Assembly (NCBI GenBank): GCA_910584715.1
Contig: CAJUAN010000012.1
Span: 15,328 to 79,327 of the forward strand
Length of the DNA stretch: 64,000 nt
Origin: an uncultured Oscillospiraceae bacterium
GTDB lineage: Bacteria > Bacillota > Clostridia > Oscillospirales > Ruminococcaceae
Reading direction: 5' to 3'
In this document: positions 22,575 to 31,172 of the stretch, one piece after another
Numbering within the stretch: position 1 is the stretch's first letter
How the letters are laid out: each line of letters opens with the position of its first letter
Translations under genes and position numbers: made by a program
Notes under the pieces: model-generated
The model's database searches: none
Seen by the model: only the letters and a program-made list of their open reading frames with translations
Told to the model about the DNA's origin: nothing

Positions 22575-22722
22575 TTGGGGGTTACCTCGGACCGTAGGGG
22601 TAAACAGCCCGAGGCTGAGGTCTTTTATATGGTTTTCACCGGACAGGCTTATGGGGTAAATAAACCTGCATATAAAAGCACTTTGGGGGGATCGTACCCG
22701 TTCTTCCGGGTACGTTTATATA
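22575..22722 (+). ncRNA. Candidate structured RNA of unknown class
   Basis: CCTCGG (22585-22590) pairs with CCGAGG (22609-22614). CTTTTATATG (22622-22631) pairs perfectly with CATATAAAAG (22669-22678). Inside each, a similar loop motif recurs (TAGGGGTAAAC, ATGGGGTAAAT). CGTACCCG / CGGGTACG (22693-22714) followed by TTTATATA looks like a weak terminator. No ORF is supported. Class and promoter are not established. Confidence 0.45.
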
Positions 22723-22794
22723 ATACCCCGCATTTGTGTAAATTATGTGAAAAATCGCTGAAATCAAAGCGAAAGAATTGTGCAAAAAGGAAAA

Positions 22795-22827
22795 CCGTAC
22801 CGACAGCCCGTAAAACCGCCGGTACGG
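22795..22827 (-). terminator. Terminator of the M23 peptidase gene
   Basis: CCGTACCG / CGGTACGG stem just past the stop codon in the minus direction, followed by TTTTCCTTTTTGC. Confidence 0.7.
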
Positions 22828-22836
22828 AATGAAATA

Positions 22837-24765
22837 TCAATACTGGGAAACATAGTCAAGAGGATTTGCGTACGTTCCGTAGCTGCGCACCTCAAAGTGG
22901 AGGTGATTGCCTGTGGAGTCGCCTGTGCTTCCAACATAACCGAGAAGCTGTCCCTTTACTACATAGTCGCCGTAGCTTACCGCGATAGAGCTCTGGTGAG
23001 CATAAACCGTAACGTTTCCGTCATCGTGCTGAACTCTTACACAGTTTCCGTAACCGCCGTTCCAGCCGTCGCCTGTCTCAATAACGGTACCGGACTCTGC
23101 CGCGTAAATAGGTGTTCCGTAAGGAGCGGCGATATCAATACCCTTGTGACCTCTTCCGTCGCCCTGGTAAGCGGAAATATAGCCGCCGTCGGTTGGCCAG
23201 AAATAATCGCCCGAACCGCCCGATCCTGTGCTTACGGGAGTAGTGGTCTCTCTTGTGCCGACGCGCATATACTTTGTAACAGGCTCAGAAATTACTACCT
23301 CGTCAACTACCTCGGTGGAAACGAGAACGTCTCCTCTGTAGGTTGCCATTGCGCGAACTTTCTTTTCGCCCTCAACGCCGGGAACGTCTACCTCGGAATC
23401 ACCTTTGTACATATCGGGATCCTTGGTTTTGATTATCTCATAGTCAATAGCTTCGGTGTATTCAATCTCTCTTGTGGTAAGAACCTGAAGGTAAGGAACC
23501 TCTTCGCTGAGCTGCACTATCGCTCCTACAGGGCAGTACTGAGTAAGATCGTCAATTTTTTCGCCCTTGAAAGTAATGTTGCAGTCCACAAGCTCATCGG
23601 TGGTCATGCCGTTATCATGAGCAATATTCCAAGGATTGTCTCCTTCGCGCACCTCGTAATAAAGAGGCTCGGAAACAATGGAATCAAGCTTGTCGATAAT
23701 ATCGTTCTGATCAATTATCTCGTCGGGATCAACATATTGCTCATAGGTATACTCGATATCCTTGTCAAAGGATACATCCACGATATCGTCGGTAAGATAC
23801 TCCTCTTTCTTTTCCTCAAGGAAGTCGGTGATCTCATCGTTTGCCCTTACTGCTCCGATCACTTCTCCGTCAACGGTAACAACAAAAGCGCGCTCCCTGC
23901 CGTCCTGTTCGCTTCCGGGAACAGCGGGGACAGTTTCGTTCGGCTCTATAGCCTCTCCGTAAATGTTAAATTCCGTACCTGCGCCGGTTTCTCCAAAGTC
24001 GCCTGCGTTCTCCGTTCCGGAAGTGTTTTCGGTCTCTGCAACAACGCCGTTTTCCTCGGGAACCTGAATATCTATCTGTTCCTGAATAGCGTCGGCAAGA
24101 GTCATTTCGTCAATGATCTCGTCCTGCGCGCCGAGGGGTTTAAGGGAAAGCGTGGCAGTAATATAGGTATCACTGTTTGTATCATAGTAGATCGATCTTT
24201 CGGAAATAACCTCCTGAGCGTTGTTCAGAACGGCCTCCTCGGAAACCACGCCGATCTCCTGACCGTTATATTCGACCGTAACGCCGTAATCGGCGGACGC
24301 CTTATCGGCTACAACGCATACAAGGAATGCGACGCAAGCAACAGGCACAGCGTAATTTATAATGGAAGCGGCGAACTTTTTGCTGTTTCCGATAGATTCC
24401 GCCATATCTGAAAGCTGAAGGGACAACGCCTTTGCCAGTCCGGCTTCCGCTTTTCTCTCGGAAAATTTTCTTTTGCTGTCCGCAAATTTTTCTTTTGTCC
24501 TGCGGGCGGCAGCCTTTATTTTACCTATCCGCTTTGTATTTGAAGCCAAGCTTCTCATGGGTCCTGCGCCGCTTACAGCCTTTACCGCAGCTTTTTTCAG
24601 GAAGAAAGCCGTTCTTTTTACAGCGGCGGCGGCAAGATATGTAACAAGCGAACCCACGTTGACCATAGCCGATTCAAAGCTTATATTTTTCTTGTCTGAA
24701 GCGGCGTTATCCGTTAGCCTCACGGGAGTGCAGCACCCGCCGGAAGCGTTGGGAAACAGGCTCAT
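22837..24765 (-). CDS. Membrane-anchored peptidoglycan hydrolase: LysM, G5 and M23 domains
   Basis: 642 residues. A basic cytoplasmic N-terminus (~1-130) is followed by one membrane helix (~133-153), a linker rich in Glu and Thr, LysM (~369-418, YEVREGDNPWNIA), G5 (~425-503) and a C-terminal M23 endopeptidase domain (~540-630) with GHKGIDIAAPYG and GNHLHFEVR supplying zinc and catalytic His. It probably cuts stem-peptide cross-bridges outside the membrane. AGGAGAG precedes the ATG at 24765, which I prefer to one 13 codons upstream. A WalR-like box lies in its promoter region. The N-terminal ~130-residue tail is unusually long. Confidence 0.9.
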   Translation of the reverse strand: MSLFPNASGGCCTPVRLTDNAASDKKNISFESAMVNVGSLVTYLAAAAVKRTAFFLKKAAVKAVSGAGPMRSLASNTKRIGKIKAAARRTKEKFADSKRKFSERKAEAGLAKALSLQLSDMAESIGNSKKFAASIINYAVPVACVAFLVCVVADKASADYGVTVEYNGQEIGVVSEEAVLNNAQEVISERSIYYDTNSDTYITATLSLKPLGAQDEIIDEMTLADAIQEQIDIQVPEENGVVAETENTSGTENAGDFGETGAGTEFNIYGEAIEPNETVPAVPGSEQDGRERAFVVTVDGEVIGAVRANDEITDFLEEKKEEYLTDDIVDVSFDKDIEYTYEQYVDPDEIIDQNDIIDKLDSIVSEPLYYEVREGDNPWNIAHDNGMTTDELVDCNITFKGEKIDDLTQYCPVGAIVQLSEEVPYLQVLTTREIEYTEAIDYEIIKTKDPDMYKGDSEVDVPGVEGEKKVRAMATYRGDVLVSTEVVDEVVISEPVTKYMRVGTRETTTPVSTGSGGSGDYFWPTDGGYISAYQGDGRGHKGIDIAAPYGTPIYAAESGTVIETGDGWNGGYGNCVRVQHDDGNVTVYAHQSSIAVSYGDYVVKGQLLGYVGSTGDSTGNHLHFEVRSYGTYANPLDYVSQY

Positions 24766-24842
24766 TCTGATCTCTCCTCTCGGTTTTTCATGTTGTTTAC
24801 ACATATATTCAAACTGACGTAAATTTACATAAATCGCAAACA

Positions 24843-24873
24843 GTTACAAAACAGTTACATTGATATTATTATA
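24843..24873 (-). promoter_or_regulatory. WalR-like box and -10 of the M23 peptidase gene
   Basis: On the minus strand a TATAAT (24868-24873) is followed by TGTAAC-N5-TGTAAC (24859-24843), which fits the published WalR consensus TGTWAH-N5-TGTWAH. More GTTAC/GTAAC words lie upstream at ~25044-25060 and ~25123-25145. The rest of the 660-base gap to 25425 is AT-rich with no ORF supported. Confidence 0.55.
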
Positions 24874-25362
24874 CCTCTTTTTTTTCAAAAAGCAACACTT
24901 AATCCTTTTTAGTCACATTTTCTTAATCTTTTTTGTAGAACAGCACAAATTTGTTTTGGATTTTATGTTGCTTTTCATATAATTTTACGGTAATTTTATT
25001 GGAAAGATATTCCTTGTAAATATATTTCTTTATTAAATTACATATTTTTACAGTTACAATTTGTAACTATTTTTGATTGGGATTTTTTGCAAACCTTTTC
25101 TACAGCCCAATTTTCAGGTTATTAAAATAGTTACGAAACGGTAACAAAATTCGTAAAATTTTTACTTTGCCTGTAATATTTGCTTATGACATTTTTGCCG
25201 AAAATAATTTTTAAGAAATGTGTATAGTAAATTCATGTTTAACGGGAGCCTCTGCCGCCGAGTCGCCCCCTGCGTAGATTTGCGTGAATTTTTACTGAGC
25301 AATGCCCCCTCAAGACAAAACAAACGAAAAAGTACAAAGATAAACATAAACTTAACCTGCAC

Positions 25363-25391
25363 TTGACCGTTTGGAAACAAAATACTATAAT
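25363..25391 (+). promoter_or_regulatory. Promoter of the secreted protein gene at 25426
   Basis: TTGACC, a 17-base spacer, TATAAT, 34 bases before the ATG. Confidence 0.75.
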
Positions 25392-25425
25392 ATATTTATA
25401 AATTATTGTCAAAGGAATGATACTT

Positions 25426-26052
25426 ATGAATATCAAAAGGCTTTTTGCGGTAATATTTCTGAGCATGGAAATATGCCTGTCAGCTGCGGGCGGTACGGTT
25501 TTTGCCGAAAACGGCGCTGCGGAGGACTATATTGAGGAAGACGCCGGACTTGAGGAGATCCCGATAACCGATGAAATACGCAGGGGCGAGGGATACTTTG
25601 AGTGCTATGCGGTCTTCAGGGACGGAATTGCCGAGATCAAAGATGATTCGGGGGAAATATACCTTTTGCCCGACGGAATGAGCGGCAATCTTAACGAGGG
25701 CGAAACAAAAGAAACCGTAGAAAATGATATGACCGAAAGCTTGCGGTTTGCGATTTCTGCGGCGGGCGCGGATCCGGACGAATATCCCTTTGACGTTTAT
25801 GTGTATCTGTACGACGACTATGATTACAGCCCCGAGGAATTTCTTGACTTCGTGAGCGAGGATATCCTTGAGCGTAAAACCGAGAGCTCGGCAGAGGTTC
25901 TGTCAGCGGAGCCGCCGGCGCAGAACCCTCCGACAGGAACGGCGTTTCCCTTTGCTGCCGCGGTTTGCGCGCCGCTTTGTACGGCGCTGACCGTCAGTAC
26001 CGGTGCAATTAGCTATCGGAGGCGGTTTTTTGCCCAGAAAAACAAAAATTGA
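25426..26052 (+). CDS. Secreted protein with C-terminal PPTG-type anchor signal
   Basis: 208 residues. The signal peptide (MNIKRLFAVIFLSMEICLSA, cut near TVFAE) is followed by an acidic domain (~25-150) rich in Glu and Asp, then QNPPTGTAFPFAAA, a hydrophobic helix and the basic end YRRRFFAQKNKN. The NPPTG plus helix plus basic tail resembles a sortase sorting signal and matches the NPPTGN of the protein at 58933. AAAGGAATG precedes the ATG. No enzymatic domain is recognised. Covalent wall attachment is inferred. Confidence 0.75.
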   Translation: MNIKRLFAVIFLSMEICLSAAGGTVFAENGAAEDYIEEDAGLEEIPITDEIRRGEGYFECYAVFRDGIAEIKDDSGEIYLLPDGMSGNLNEGETKETVENDMTESLRFAISAAGADPDEYPFDVYVYLYDDYDYSPEEFLDFVSEDILERKTESSAEVLSAEPPAQNPPTGTAFPFAAAVCAPLCTALTVSTGAISYRRRFFAQKNKN

Positions 26053-26159
26053 GGATTTTCTTTAAAAACCATTGTAATTTTATGAATTATGTGGTATACT
26101 ACCTTTATAAGTAAATTTCCGCAAATAAAAAACAAACATAATTTAAGGAGCTGATTTCA

Positions 26160-26432
26160 ATGAAAGGTTTCGGAGCTATCGTTCTTGCTCTGACTTCCGC
26201 TGCTGCCGGCGCTGCCGCTGCGGTTTTCGCTATGAAAAAGCGCGAGGAGATCGAACAGTACGATTACGATTTTGACGATGACGACGAGGTTTATTTCGAC
26301 GGCTGCGACGACTGCGGCTGTGACGACTGCGCTGATCTCGGCGGCGACATGGACGAGCTTAACAGCCTTGACGCTGACTCTTCCGAGGCGTCTGCTGAGG
26401 CTTCCGACGCGGATCAGGGCATGGATTTCTGA
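26160..26432 (+). CDS. Small acidic Cys-containing membrane-anchored protein
   Basis: 90 residues: an N-terminal hydrophobic Ala-rich helix (~3-25, AIVLALTSAAAGAAAAVF), then an extremely acidic tail with FDGCDDCGCDDCADLGG near residue 50. The Cys cluster among Asp residues suggests metal binding, by inspection only. The helix could be a signal anchor. AAGGAGCTG precedes the ATG. It is followed by an inverted-repeat element at 26446-26503. Family not recognised. Confidence 0.65.
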   Translation: MKGFGAIVLALTSAAAGAAAAVFAMKKREEIEQYDYDFDDDDEVYFDGCDDCGCDDCADLGGDMDELNSLDADSSEASAEASDADQGMDF

Positions 26433-26445
26433 ATCGGACGTTAGA

Positions 26446-26503
26446 TATCAGAGGATAGAGGTCAGAATTTTATTCCGCTTCTATCCTCTGATTTCTGTTT
26501 TCT
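26446..26503. repeat. Inverted copy pair of the CCTCT-rich repeat, family E
   Basis: ATCAGAGGATAGAGG and CTTCTATCCTCTGAT form inverted arms around ~16 bases. The right arm continues as TTCTGTTTTCTTTTCC. It is one of at least eight related pyrimidine-rich leaders in the window and may also act as a terminator. Confidence 0.6.
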
Positions 26504-26590
26504 TTTCCGGAAGCTTTACGTACAGGCAAATGCAGGAGGATAAAATTATCTTCCGTTTCTGATTTTATTTCGGTGGATGTGGGGGACTTT

Positions 26591-27304
26591 ATGGGTGAAA
26601 AATTCAGGCTTGACAAATTTCTTTCGGGACAGCTCGGCATTTCCCGCGCCGGTGCGAAGGAACTCGTCAAAAAGCGTCTTGTGACGGTAAACGGGGAAGC
26701 CGCAAAGCTGTACGATATGAAAATAGACCCGGCGGAGGACGCAGTTTGCTGCGAGGGGAATGCACTGACGTACCGCGAGCACATTTATATTATGCTCAAC
26801 AAGCCCGCGGGAGTCGTCTGCGCCACCCGGGACAGGCTTTCGGAGACGGTGCTGGAGCTTATTCCCCGGGAAATCAGACGGAAAAACCTCTTTCCCGCCG
26901 GACGGCTTGACAAGGATACCGAGGGCTTCGTCCTCATCACCGACGACGGGGAGTTTGCCCACGCAATACTTTCCCCGAAAAGGCATGTGGACAAGCGGTA
27001 CTTTGCGGTATTGGAAAGTCCTGCCTGTGAAGAGGACGTAAAACTGTTCGCTTCTGGCATGACCCTAAACGGAGGGGAAAAATGCCTTCCCGCAAAGCTG
27101 GAGCTTACGGAAAAACCGAACGAGGTCTTTATTACTCTGCGGGAGGGAAAGTACCACCAGATAAAACGCATGGCGGAGGCTTCGGGAAACAGGATAGTAT
27201 ACCTCAGGCGGGTAAGCATAGGCGGTCTTGAACTGGATAAAAGCCTGAAAGAGGGCGAATGCAGGGAGATATCGCCCGACGAGCTTAAACTGCTTAAAGG
27301 CTGA
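26591..27304 (+). CDS. rsuA: 16S rRNA pseudouridine synthase (RsuA family)
   Basis: 237 residues. An N-terminal S4 RNA-binding domain (FRLDKFLSGQLGISRAGAKELV...) is followed by the RsuA/RluB/E/F catalytic domain. The catalytic Asp is in AGRLDKDTEGFVLITDDG (~residue 105). KPAGVVCA and EGKYHQIKRM are further family motifs. It most likely makes pseudouridine 516 in 16S rRNA; RluB/RluF specificity cannot be excluded from sequence alone. I use the ATG at 26591, which follows GGGGGAC, rather than an upstream GTG. Stand-alone gene. Confidence 0.88.
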   Translation: MGEKFRLDKFLSGQLGISRAGAKELVKKRLVTVNGEAAKLYDMKIDPAEDAVCCEGNALTYREHIYIMLNKPAGVVCATRDRLSETVLELIPREIRRKNLFPAGRLDKDTEGFVLITDDGEFAHAILSPKRHVDKRYFAVLESPACEEDVKLFASGMTLNGGEKCLPAKLELTEKPNEVFITLREGKYHQIKRMAEASGNRIVYLRRVSIGGLELDKSLKEGECREISPDELKLLKG

Positions 27305-27594
27305 AAAAATATACAAAAAAACAGCGGAAAATTTGGCAGGCGTGATTTTTTCGGTAATTGTTTTCCGCACGGTTCTTTATCTTATAAATTGCACAAAGAA
27401 ATCGGAAAGATTTATGCAAAAACATAACGTTTTGCCCCTGCAGGCTCAAAAGATGTTATTTTTTCGTCAAACTAAATAAATAAGGTTTTAGAAGTTTGGT
27501 TAATAAATAACTTGAAATTTATATAGAAAATTTGGTATTATATTATCGTAGCCTAATATTATAGGCAAGACTAATTTTGGGAGGTTCGTACAGA

Positions 27595-28737
27595 ATGGCT
27601 AGTTTATCACTCAGATCCATTTATAAGAAATACCCCGGCGGCGTAGTTGCCGTTTCAGACGTTAACCTTGAGATCAGAGACAAGGAGTTCGTTATCCTTG
27701 TAGGTCCTTCCGGCTGCGGAAAGTCCACAACCCTCCGTATGATCGCGGGTCTTGAAGAAATTTCCGAGGGCGAGCTTTACATCGGCGACCGCCTTGTAAA
27801 CGACGTTGCTCCTAAGGACAGAGATATTGCGATGGTTTTCCAGAACTACGCTCTGTATCCTCATATGACCGTATACGATAACATGGCGTTCGGACTTAAG
27901 CTCCGCAAGGTGCCCAAGGACGAGATCAACCGTAAGGTTGAGGAAGCTGCAAGAATACTTGATATATCTCACCTGCTCAGCAGAAAGCCTAAGGCTCTCT
28001 CCGGCGGTCAGAGACAGCGTGTTGCCCTCGGACGTGCGATCGTTCGTGAGCCTCAGGTATTCCTTCTCGACGAGCCTCTTTCCAACCTGGACGCTAAGCT
28101 CCGTGCTCAGATGAGAACCGAGATCTCCAAGCTCCACCAGAAGCTGGGTACAACGTTCATCTACGTAACCCACGACCAGACAGAGGCTATGACGATGGGC
28201 GACCGTATCGTTGTTATGAAGGACGGCTTCATTCAGCAGGTCGACTCTCCCCAGAACCTCTACACAAGCCCTGTTAACCAGTTCGTTGCGGGCTTCATGG
28301 GCTCTCCTCAGATGAACTTTGTTGACGCTGTTCTCAGAAAGATCGAGGGCAAGTACACTATTGAGTTCGGCTCCGAGGATACCAAGACAAGCCGCGGCAA
28401 GAAGTACTATGTTGAGCTTCCCGAGGCTAAGGTTGAAGAGGCTGTTCTTGAAAACTATGTTGACAAGGAGATCGTTATGGGTATCCGTCCCGAGAATATC
28501 CACGACGAGGAAATGTACCTCTCCGCTGCCAAGACCGGCGTGATCGATGCTAACGTTGAGATCACCGAAATGATGGGTGCAGAGACCTTCTTGTACCTGA
28601 ACTGCGAGGGCATTCCCCTTACAGCTCGTGTTGATCCCCGTTCGACAGCACGTCCTCAGGATACTATTAAGGTTGCTATGGATCCCAATCATGTTCACAT
28701 CTTTGATAAGGAAACTGAGAAGACTATTGTTAACTGA
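27595..28737 (+). CDS. Carbohydrate ABC transporter ATPase (MsmK/MsmX/UgpC family)
   Basis: 380 residues. Walker A GPSGCGKST (~residue 38), Q-loop FQNYALYPHMTV, signature LSGGQRQRVALGRA, Walker B VFLLDEPLSNLDAKL and H-loop YVTHDQTEA are all present. The C-terminal ~140 residues form the OB-like regulatory (TOBE/MalK) domain with GIRPENIHD. It stands alone without permease genes, as is usual for the shared multi-sugar ATPase that serves several importers. Codon bias indicates strong expression. GGGAGG precedes the ATG at 27595; a TATTAT -10-like sequence lies ~55 bases upstream. A strong terminator follows. Confidence 0.93.
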   Translation: MASLSLRSIYKKYPGGVVAVSDVNLEIRDKEFVILVGPSGCGKSTTLRMIAGLEEISEGELYIGDRLVNDVAPKDRDIAMVFQNYALYPHMTVYDNMAFGLKLRKVPKDEINRKVEEAARILDISHLLSRKPKALSGGQRQRVALGRAIVREPQVFLLDEPLSNLDAKLRAQMRTEISKLHQKLGTTFIYVTHDQTEAMTMGDRIVVMKDGFIQQVDSPQNLYTSPVNQFVAGFMGSPQMNFVDAVLRKIEGKYTIEFGSEDTKTSRGKKYYVELPEAKVEEAVLENYVDKEIVMGIRPENIHDEEMYLSAAKTGVIDANVEITEMMGAETFLYLNCEGIPLTARVDPRSTARPQDTIKVAMDPNHVHIFDKETEKTIVN

Positions 28738-28752
28738 GTTTTGTGTTTATTT

Positions 28753-28787
28753 AAAAGCCTGCTTTCCGAAAGGGAAGCGGGCTTTTT
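28753..28787 (+). terminator. Terminator after the sugar ABC ATPase
   Basis: AAAAGCCTGCTTTCC / GGGAAGCGGGCTTTT with a T run, 15 bases after the stop. Confidence 0.9.
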
Positions 28788-28915
28788 TGTGCGGTTTTGA
28801 TGTCAGGTACTAACGTTTTGAAGCCAATTTCCTTGAAAGTGCTGAAAAAGCATTGTGTTTTCAGGGAAACCGTGGTATAATGTTTATGTATTTTTACCGA
28901 AAGGAGAGCGGCAAT

Positions 28916-29167
28916 ATGACTGCCGAAGTAAACTATGAAGCCCTGATCCTGTTCGGCAAGTTCGGCGGAGCTATGCTTGGGCTGCTTCTGCTTGTGTGGC
29001 TGATAGCAGTGCTTACTCCCAAAGCCGCGAAGCTGATCGACAGGATCATGGGCAAACCGCGACCCGAAAGGGTGGAGGATAATATTAAACCCGAAGAATA
29101 CGAGGTGCACTCTTTCTTTGAGGACGTACCATTAAAGAAGCAGGAGACAATAGATGATGGGAAATAG
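28916..29167 (+). CDS. Small membrane protein with acidic tail
   Basis: 83 residues. One membrane helix (~residues 15-35, GAMLGLLLLVWLIAVLTP), a basic stretch (KAAKLIDRIMGKPRPERV) and an acidic tail. The topology vaguely recalls OadG-type subunits, but no partner genes are nearby, so I leave it unnamed. AAAGGAGAGCGG precedes the ATG. A promoter TTGTGT-17-TATAAT lies at 28853-28881. proS follows 60 bases later after a family E leader, and the two may be co-transcribed. Confidence 0.7.
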   Translation: MTAEVNYEALILFGKFGGAMLGLLLLVWLIAVLTPKAAKLIDRIMGKPRPERVEDNIKPEEYEVHSFFEDVPLKKQETIDDGK

Positions 29168-29227
29168 AATACAGCGTATAAAACTTCTATCCTCTAATCT
29201 CTATCATTTGAAAAGGAGCAATCTAAT

Positions 29228-30688
29228 ATGGCAAAGGATAACAAAAAACTTGTTGAAGCGATAACCTCAATGGACGAGGATTTCGCGAAATGGTACACGG
29301 ACATAGTTAAAAAGGCGGAGCTTATCGAGTATACCTCCGTTAAGGGCTGTATGGTCATTCGTCCCTACGGCTACGCTATATGGGAGAATATGCAGAAAAT
29401 TCTGGACGGTATGTTCAAGGCTACGGGTCACGAAAACGTGTGTATGCCTATGTTCATTCCCGAAAGCCTTTTGCAGAAAGAAAAAGACCATGTTGAGGGC
29501 TTCGCTCCCGAAGTTGCCTGGGTAACTCACGGCGGCAGCGAAAAGCTGGAGGACAGGCTCTGCGTCCGTCCCACGTCGGAGACCCTTTTCTGCGAGCATT
29601 ACGCGAATATTGTACATTCCTACCGTGACCTGCCTAAGCTCTACAATCAGTGGGTATCGGTAGTCCGTTGGGAGAAAACAACCCGTCCGTTCCTGCGTTC
29701 GAGGGAATTCCTGTGGCAGGAGGGACACACCATTCACGCCACCGCGGAGGAGGCAATCATTGAGACGGAGAAGATGCTGAACGTGTACGCCGAGTTCTGC
29801 GAAAAGAGCCTTGCAATGCCCGTCATAAAGGGTAGAAAGACCGACAGCGACAAGTTCGCCGGCGCGGAGGCTACCTACGCTATCGAGGCTCTCATGCACG
29901 ACGGCAAGGCGCTTCAGGCGGGTACTTCCCACAATTTCGGAAACGGCTTTGCAAAGGCGTTCGACATTATGTATACCGACAAGGAGAATAAAAAAGTGTA
30001 CCCGCACCAGACCTCCTGGGGAGTTTCCACCCGTCTTATCGGCGGAATAATCATGACCCACGGCGACGACAGCGGACTTGTTCTGCCTCCCGCGGTCGCT
30101 CCGATACAGGCGGTAATTGTGCCCGTGCAGCAGTTCAAGGAGGGCGTTCTCGAAAAGGCGAACGAGCTTGCGGACAAGTTGAAAGCGGCGGGTATCCGCG
30201 TTAAGGTTGACGACAGCGACAATTCCCCCGGCTGGAAGTTCGCGGAGTACGAAATGAAAGGCGTACCCGTCCGCATTGAGATAGGTCCCAGGGATATTGA
30301 GAATAACCAGTGTATGTGCGCTTTGAGGTACAGCGGCGAGAAGAGGACAATTTCCCTTGAAAATATGCTGGAGACTTTCAAGGACGCCGTTGTGGAAATG
30401 CTTGAAAAGGAAATTCCCGAGGGAATGTTCAACAAAGCCGCGGAGAACCGGGAGAAGCATACCTACAGGTGTACTTCAATGGAGGAGATAACAAAGGCCC
30501 TTGAGGAAAACGGCGACGGCTTCGTCAAGGCGATGTGGTGCGGCGACGAGGCCTGCGAGGACAAGGTCAAGGAAGTCACAGGCGTTGGTTCAAGGTGCAT
30601 TCCCTTTGAGCAGGAGGAGCTTTCGGACAAGTGCATTTGCTGCGGAAAGCCCGCCAAGAAAATGGTTTACTGGGGCAAAGCATATTAA
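29228..30688 (+). CDS. proS: Prolyl-tRNA synthetase, archaeal/eukaryal type
   Basis: 486 residues. It charges tRNA-Pro. Class II motif 2 is RWEKTTRPFLRSREFLWQEG (~residue 140), and motif 3 includes the GVSTRLIGGIIMTHGDDSGL region (~260-285). There is no YbaK-like editing insertion, and the C-terminal domain ends in a Cys-rich zinc-like part (CICCGKPAKKMVYWGKAY), as in the archaeal-type ProS used by many Clostridia. AAAAGGAGCAATCTAAT precedes the ATG. Confidence 0.96.
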   Translation: MAKDNKKLVEAITSMDEDFAKWYTDIVKKAELIEYTSVKGCMVIRPYGYAIWENMQKILDGMFKATGHENVCMPMFIPESLLQKEKDHVEGFAPEVAWVTHGGSEKLEDRLCVRPTSETLFCEHYANIVHSYRDLPKLYNQWVSVVRWEKTTRPFLRSREFLWQEGHTIHATAEEAIIETEKMLNVYAEFCEKSLAMPVIKGRKTDSDKFAGAEATYAIEALMHDGKALQAGTSHNFGNGFAKAFDIMYTDKENKKVYPHQTSWGVSTRLIGGIIMTHGDDSGLVLPPAVAPIQAVIVPVQQFKEGVLEKANELADKLKAAGIRVKVDDSDNSPGWKFAEYEMKGVPVRIEIGPRDIENNQCMCALRYSGEKRTISLENMLETFKDAVVEMLEKEIPEGMFNKAAENREKHTYRCTSMEEITKALEENGDGFVKAMWCGDEACEDKVKEVTGVGSRCIPFEQEELSDKCICCGKPAKKMVYWGKAY

Positions 30689-30751
30689 TTAATAATTATT
30701 TATGAAAAGCCTTACAGCGACGGAAAAACCGAGGGCAAATCCTGTGCATTT

Positions 30752-30808
30752 GGCGGTTCGGGCAACGTCCTCTGCGGCGTCGCAGAGCCGCCTTGCATCG
30801 ATTTTTTT
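30752..30808 (+). terminator. Possible proS terminator
   Basis: GGCGG pairs with CCGCC around an inner perfect TCTGCG-GCGT-CGCAGA palindrome. TTGCATCGATTTTTTT follows. Confidence 0.5.
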
Positions 30809-30844
30809 AATTTTTCTCTGTTTTTTGAGAAGCCTCGCAAAGCC

Positions 30845-30884
30845 GCACAAGGCATGTATTTGTGTACAAATACATGCCTTGTGC
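30845..30884. promoter_or_regulatory. 40-bp near-perfect palindrome upstream of an RHH gene
   Basis: GCACAAGGCATGTATTTG, TGTA, then the exact complement of the first arm. It lies 40 bases before the RHH start and overlaps the expected -35 region, with a TATAAT-like sequence following. An operator for the RHH protein is the simplest reading; a cruciform or RNA hairpin is the alternative. Confidence 0.65.
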
Positions 30885-30923
30885 AATTATAAATTCGTTA
30901 TAATAATATTGGAGGCGATTAAA

Positions 30924-31106
30924 ATGAGCAAACCTCAAACAAGAGCAAGCAATAAATACAATGCTAAAGCCTATGACCGTCTTGCGATACAAGTTAAAAA
31001 GGGGAGAAAGGCAGAAATTCAAGCCGCCGCCAAAAAGCAGGGAGAAAGCCTTAACGCATATGTTGTAAAGGCTGTTGAACAACGTATGGAAATCGAGCAG
31101 GAGTAA
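30924..31106 (+). CDS. Arc/CopG-type ribbon-helix-helix protein
   Basis: 60 residues: a polar N-terminus with KYNAKAYDRLAIQVKKG (beta strand), then RKAEIQAAAKKQGES and LNAYVVKAVEQRMEIE as the two helices. It resembles Arc-family antitoxin-like regulators common in Firmicutes. TTGGAGGCG precedes the ATG by eight bases. The 40-bp palindrome upstream is a probable autoregulatory site. No toxin gene is evident next to it: the following ORF is only 26 codons and the next gene is a lipoprotein. Confidence 0.8.
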   Translation: MSKPQTRASNKYNAKAYDRLAIQVKKGRKAEIQAAAKKQGESLNAYVVKAVEQRMEIEQE

Positions 31107-31172
31107 CAATTGCAGGAGTGGATATGTAATTCGCCCCTATAATAATTTATTGTATTTCGGAAAGGAAAAAAT

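Noticed and set aside
22780..24411. 543-codon plus-strand frame across the M23 peptidase gene
   Set aside because: Antisense shadow; the minus strand encodes a clear LysM/G5/M23 protein with ribosome site and promoter.
27655..28698. 347-codon minus-strand frame within the sugar ABC ATPase gene
   Set aside because: Antisense of a strongly biased gene; no start context and no recognisable domain.
29267..30460. 397-codon minus-strand frame within proS
   Set aside because: Shadow of the ProS reading frame, no ribosome site.
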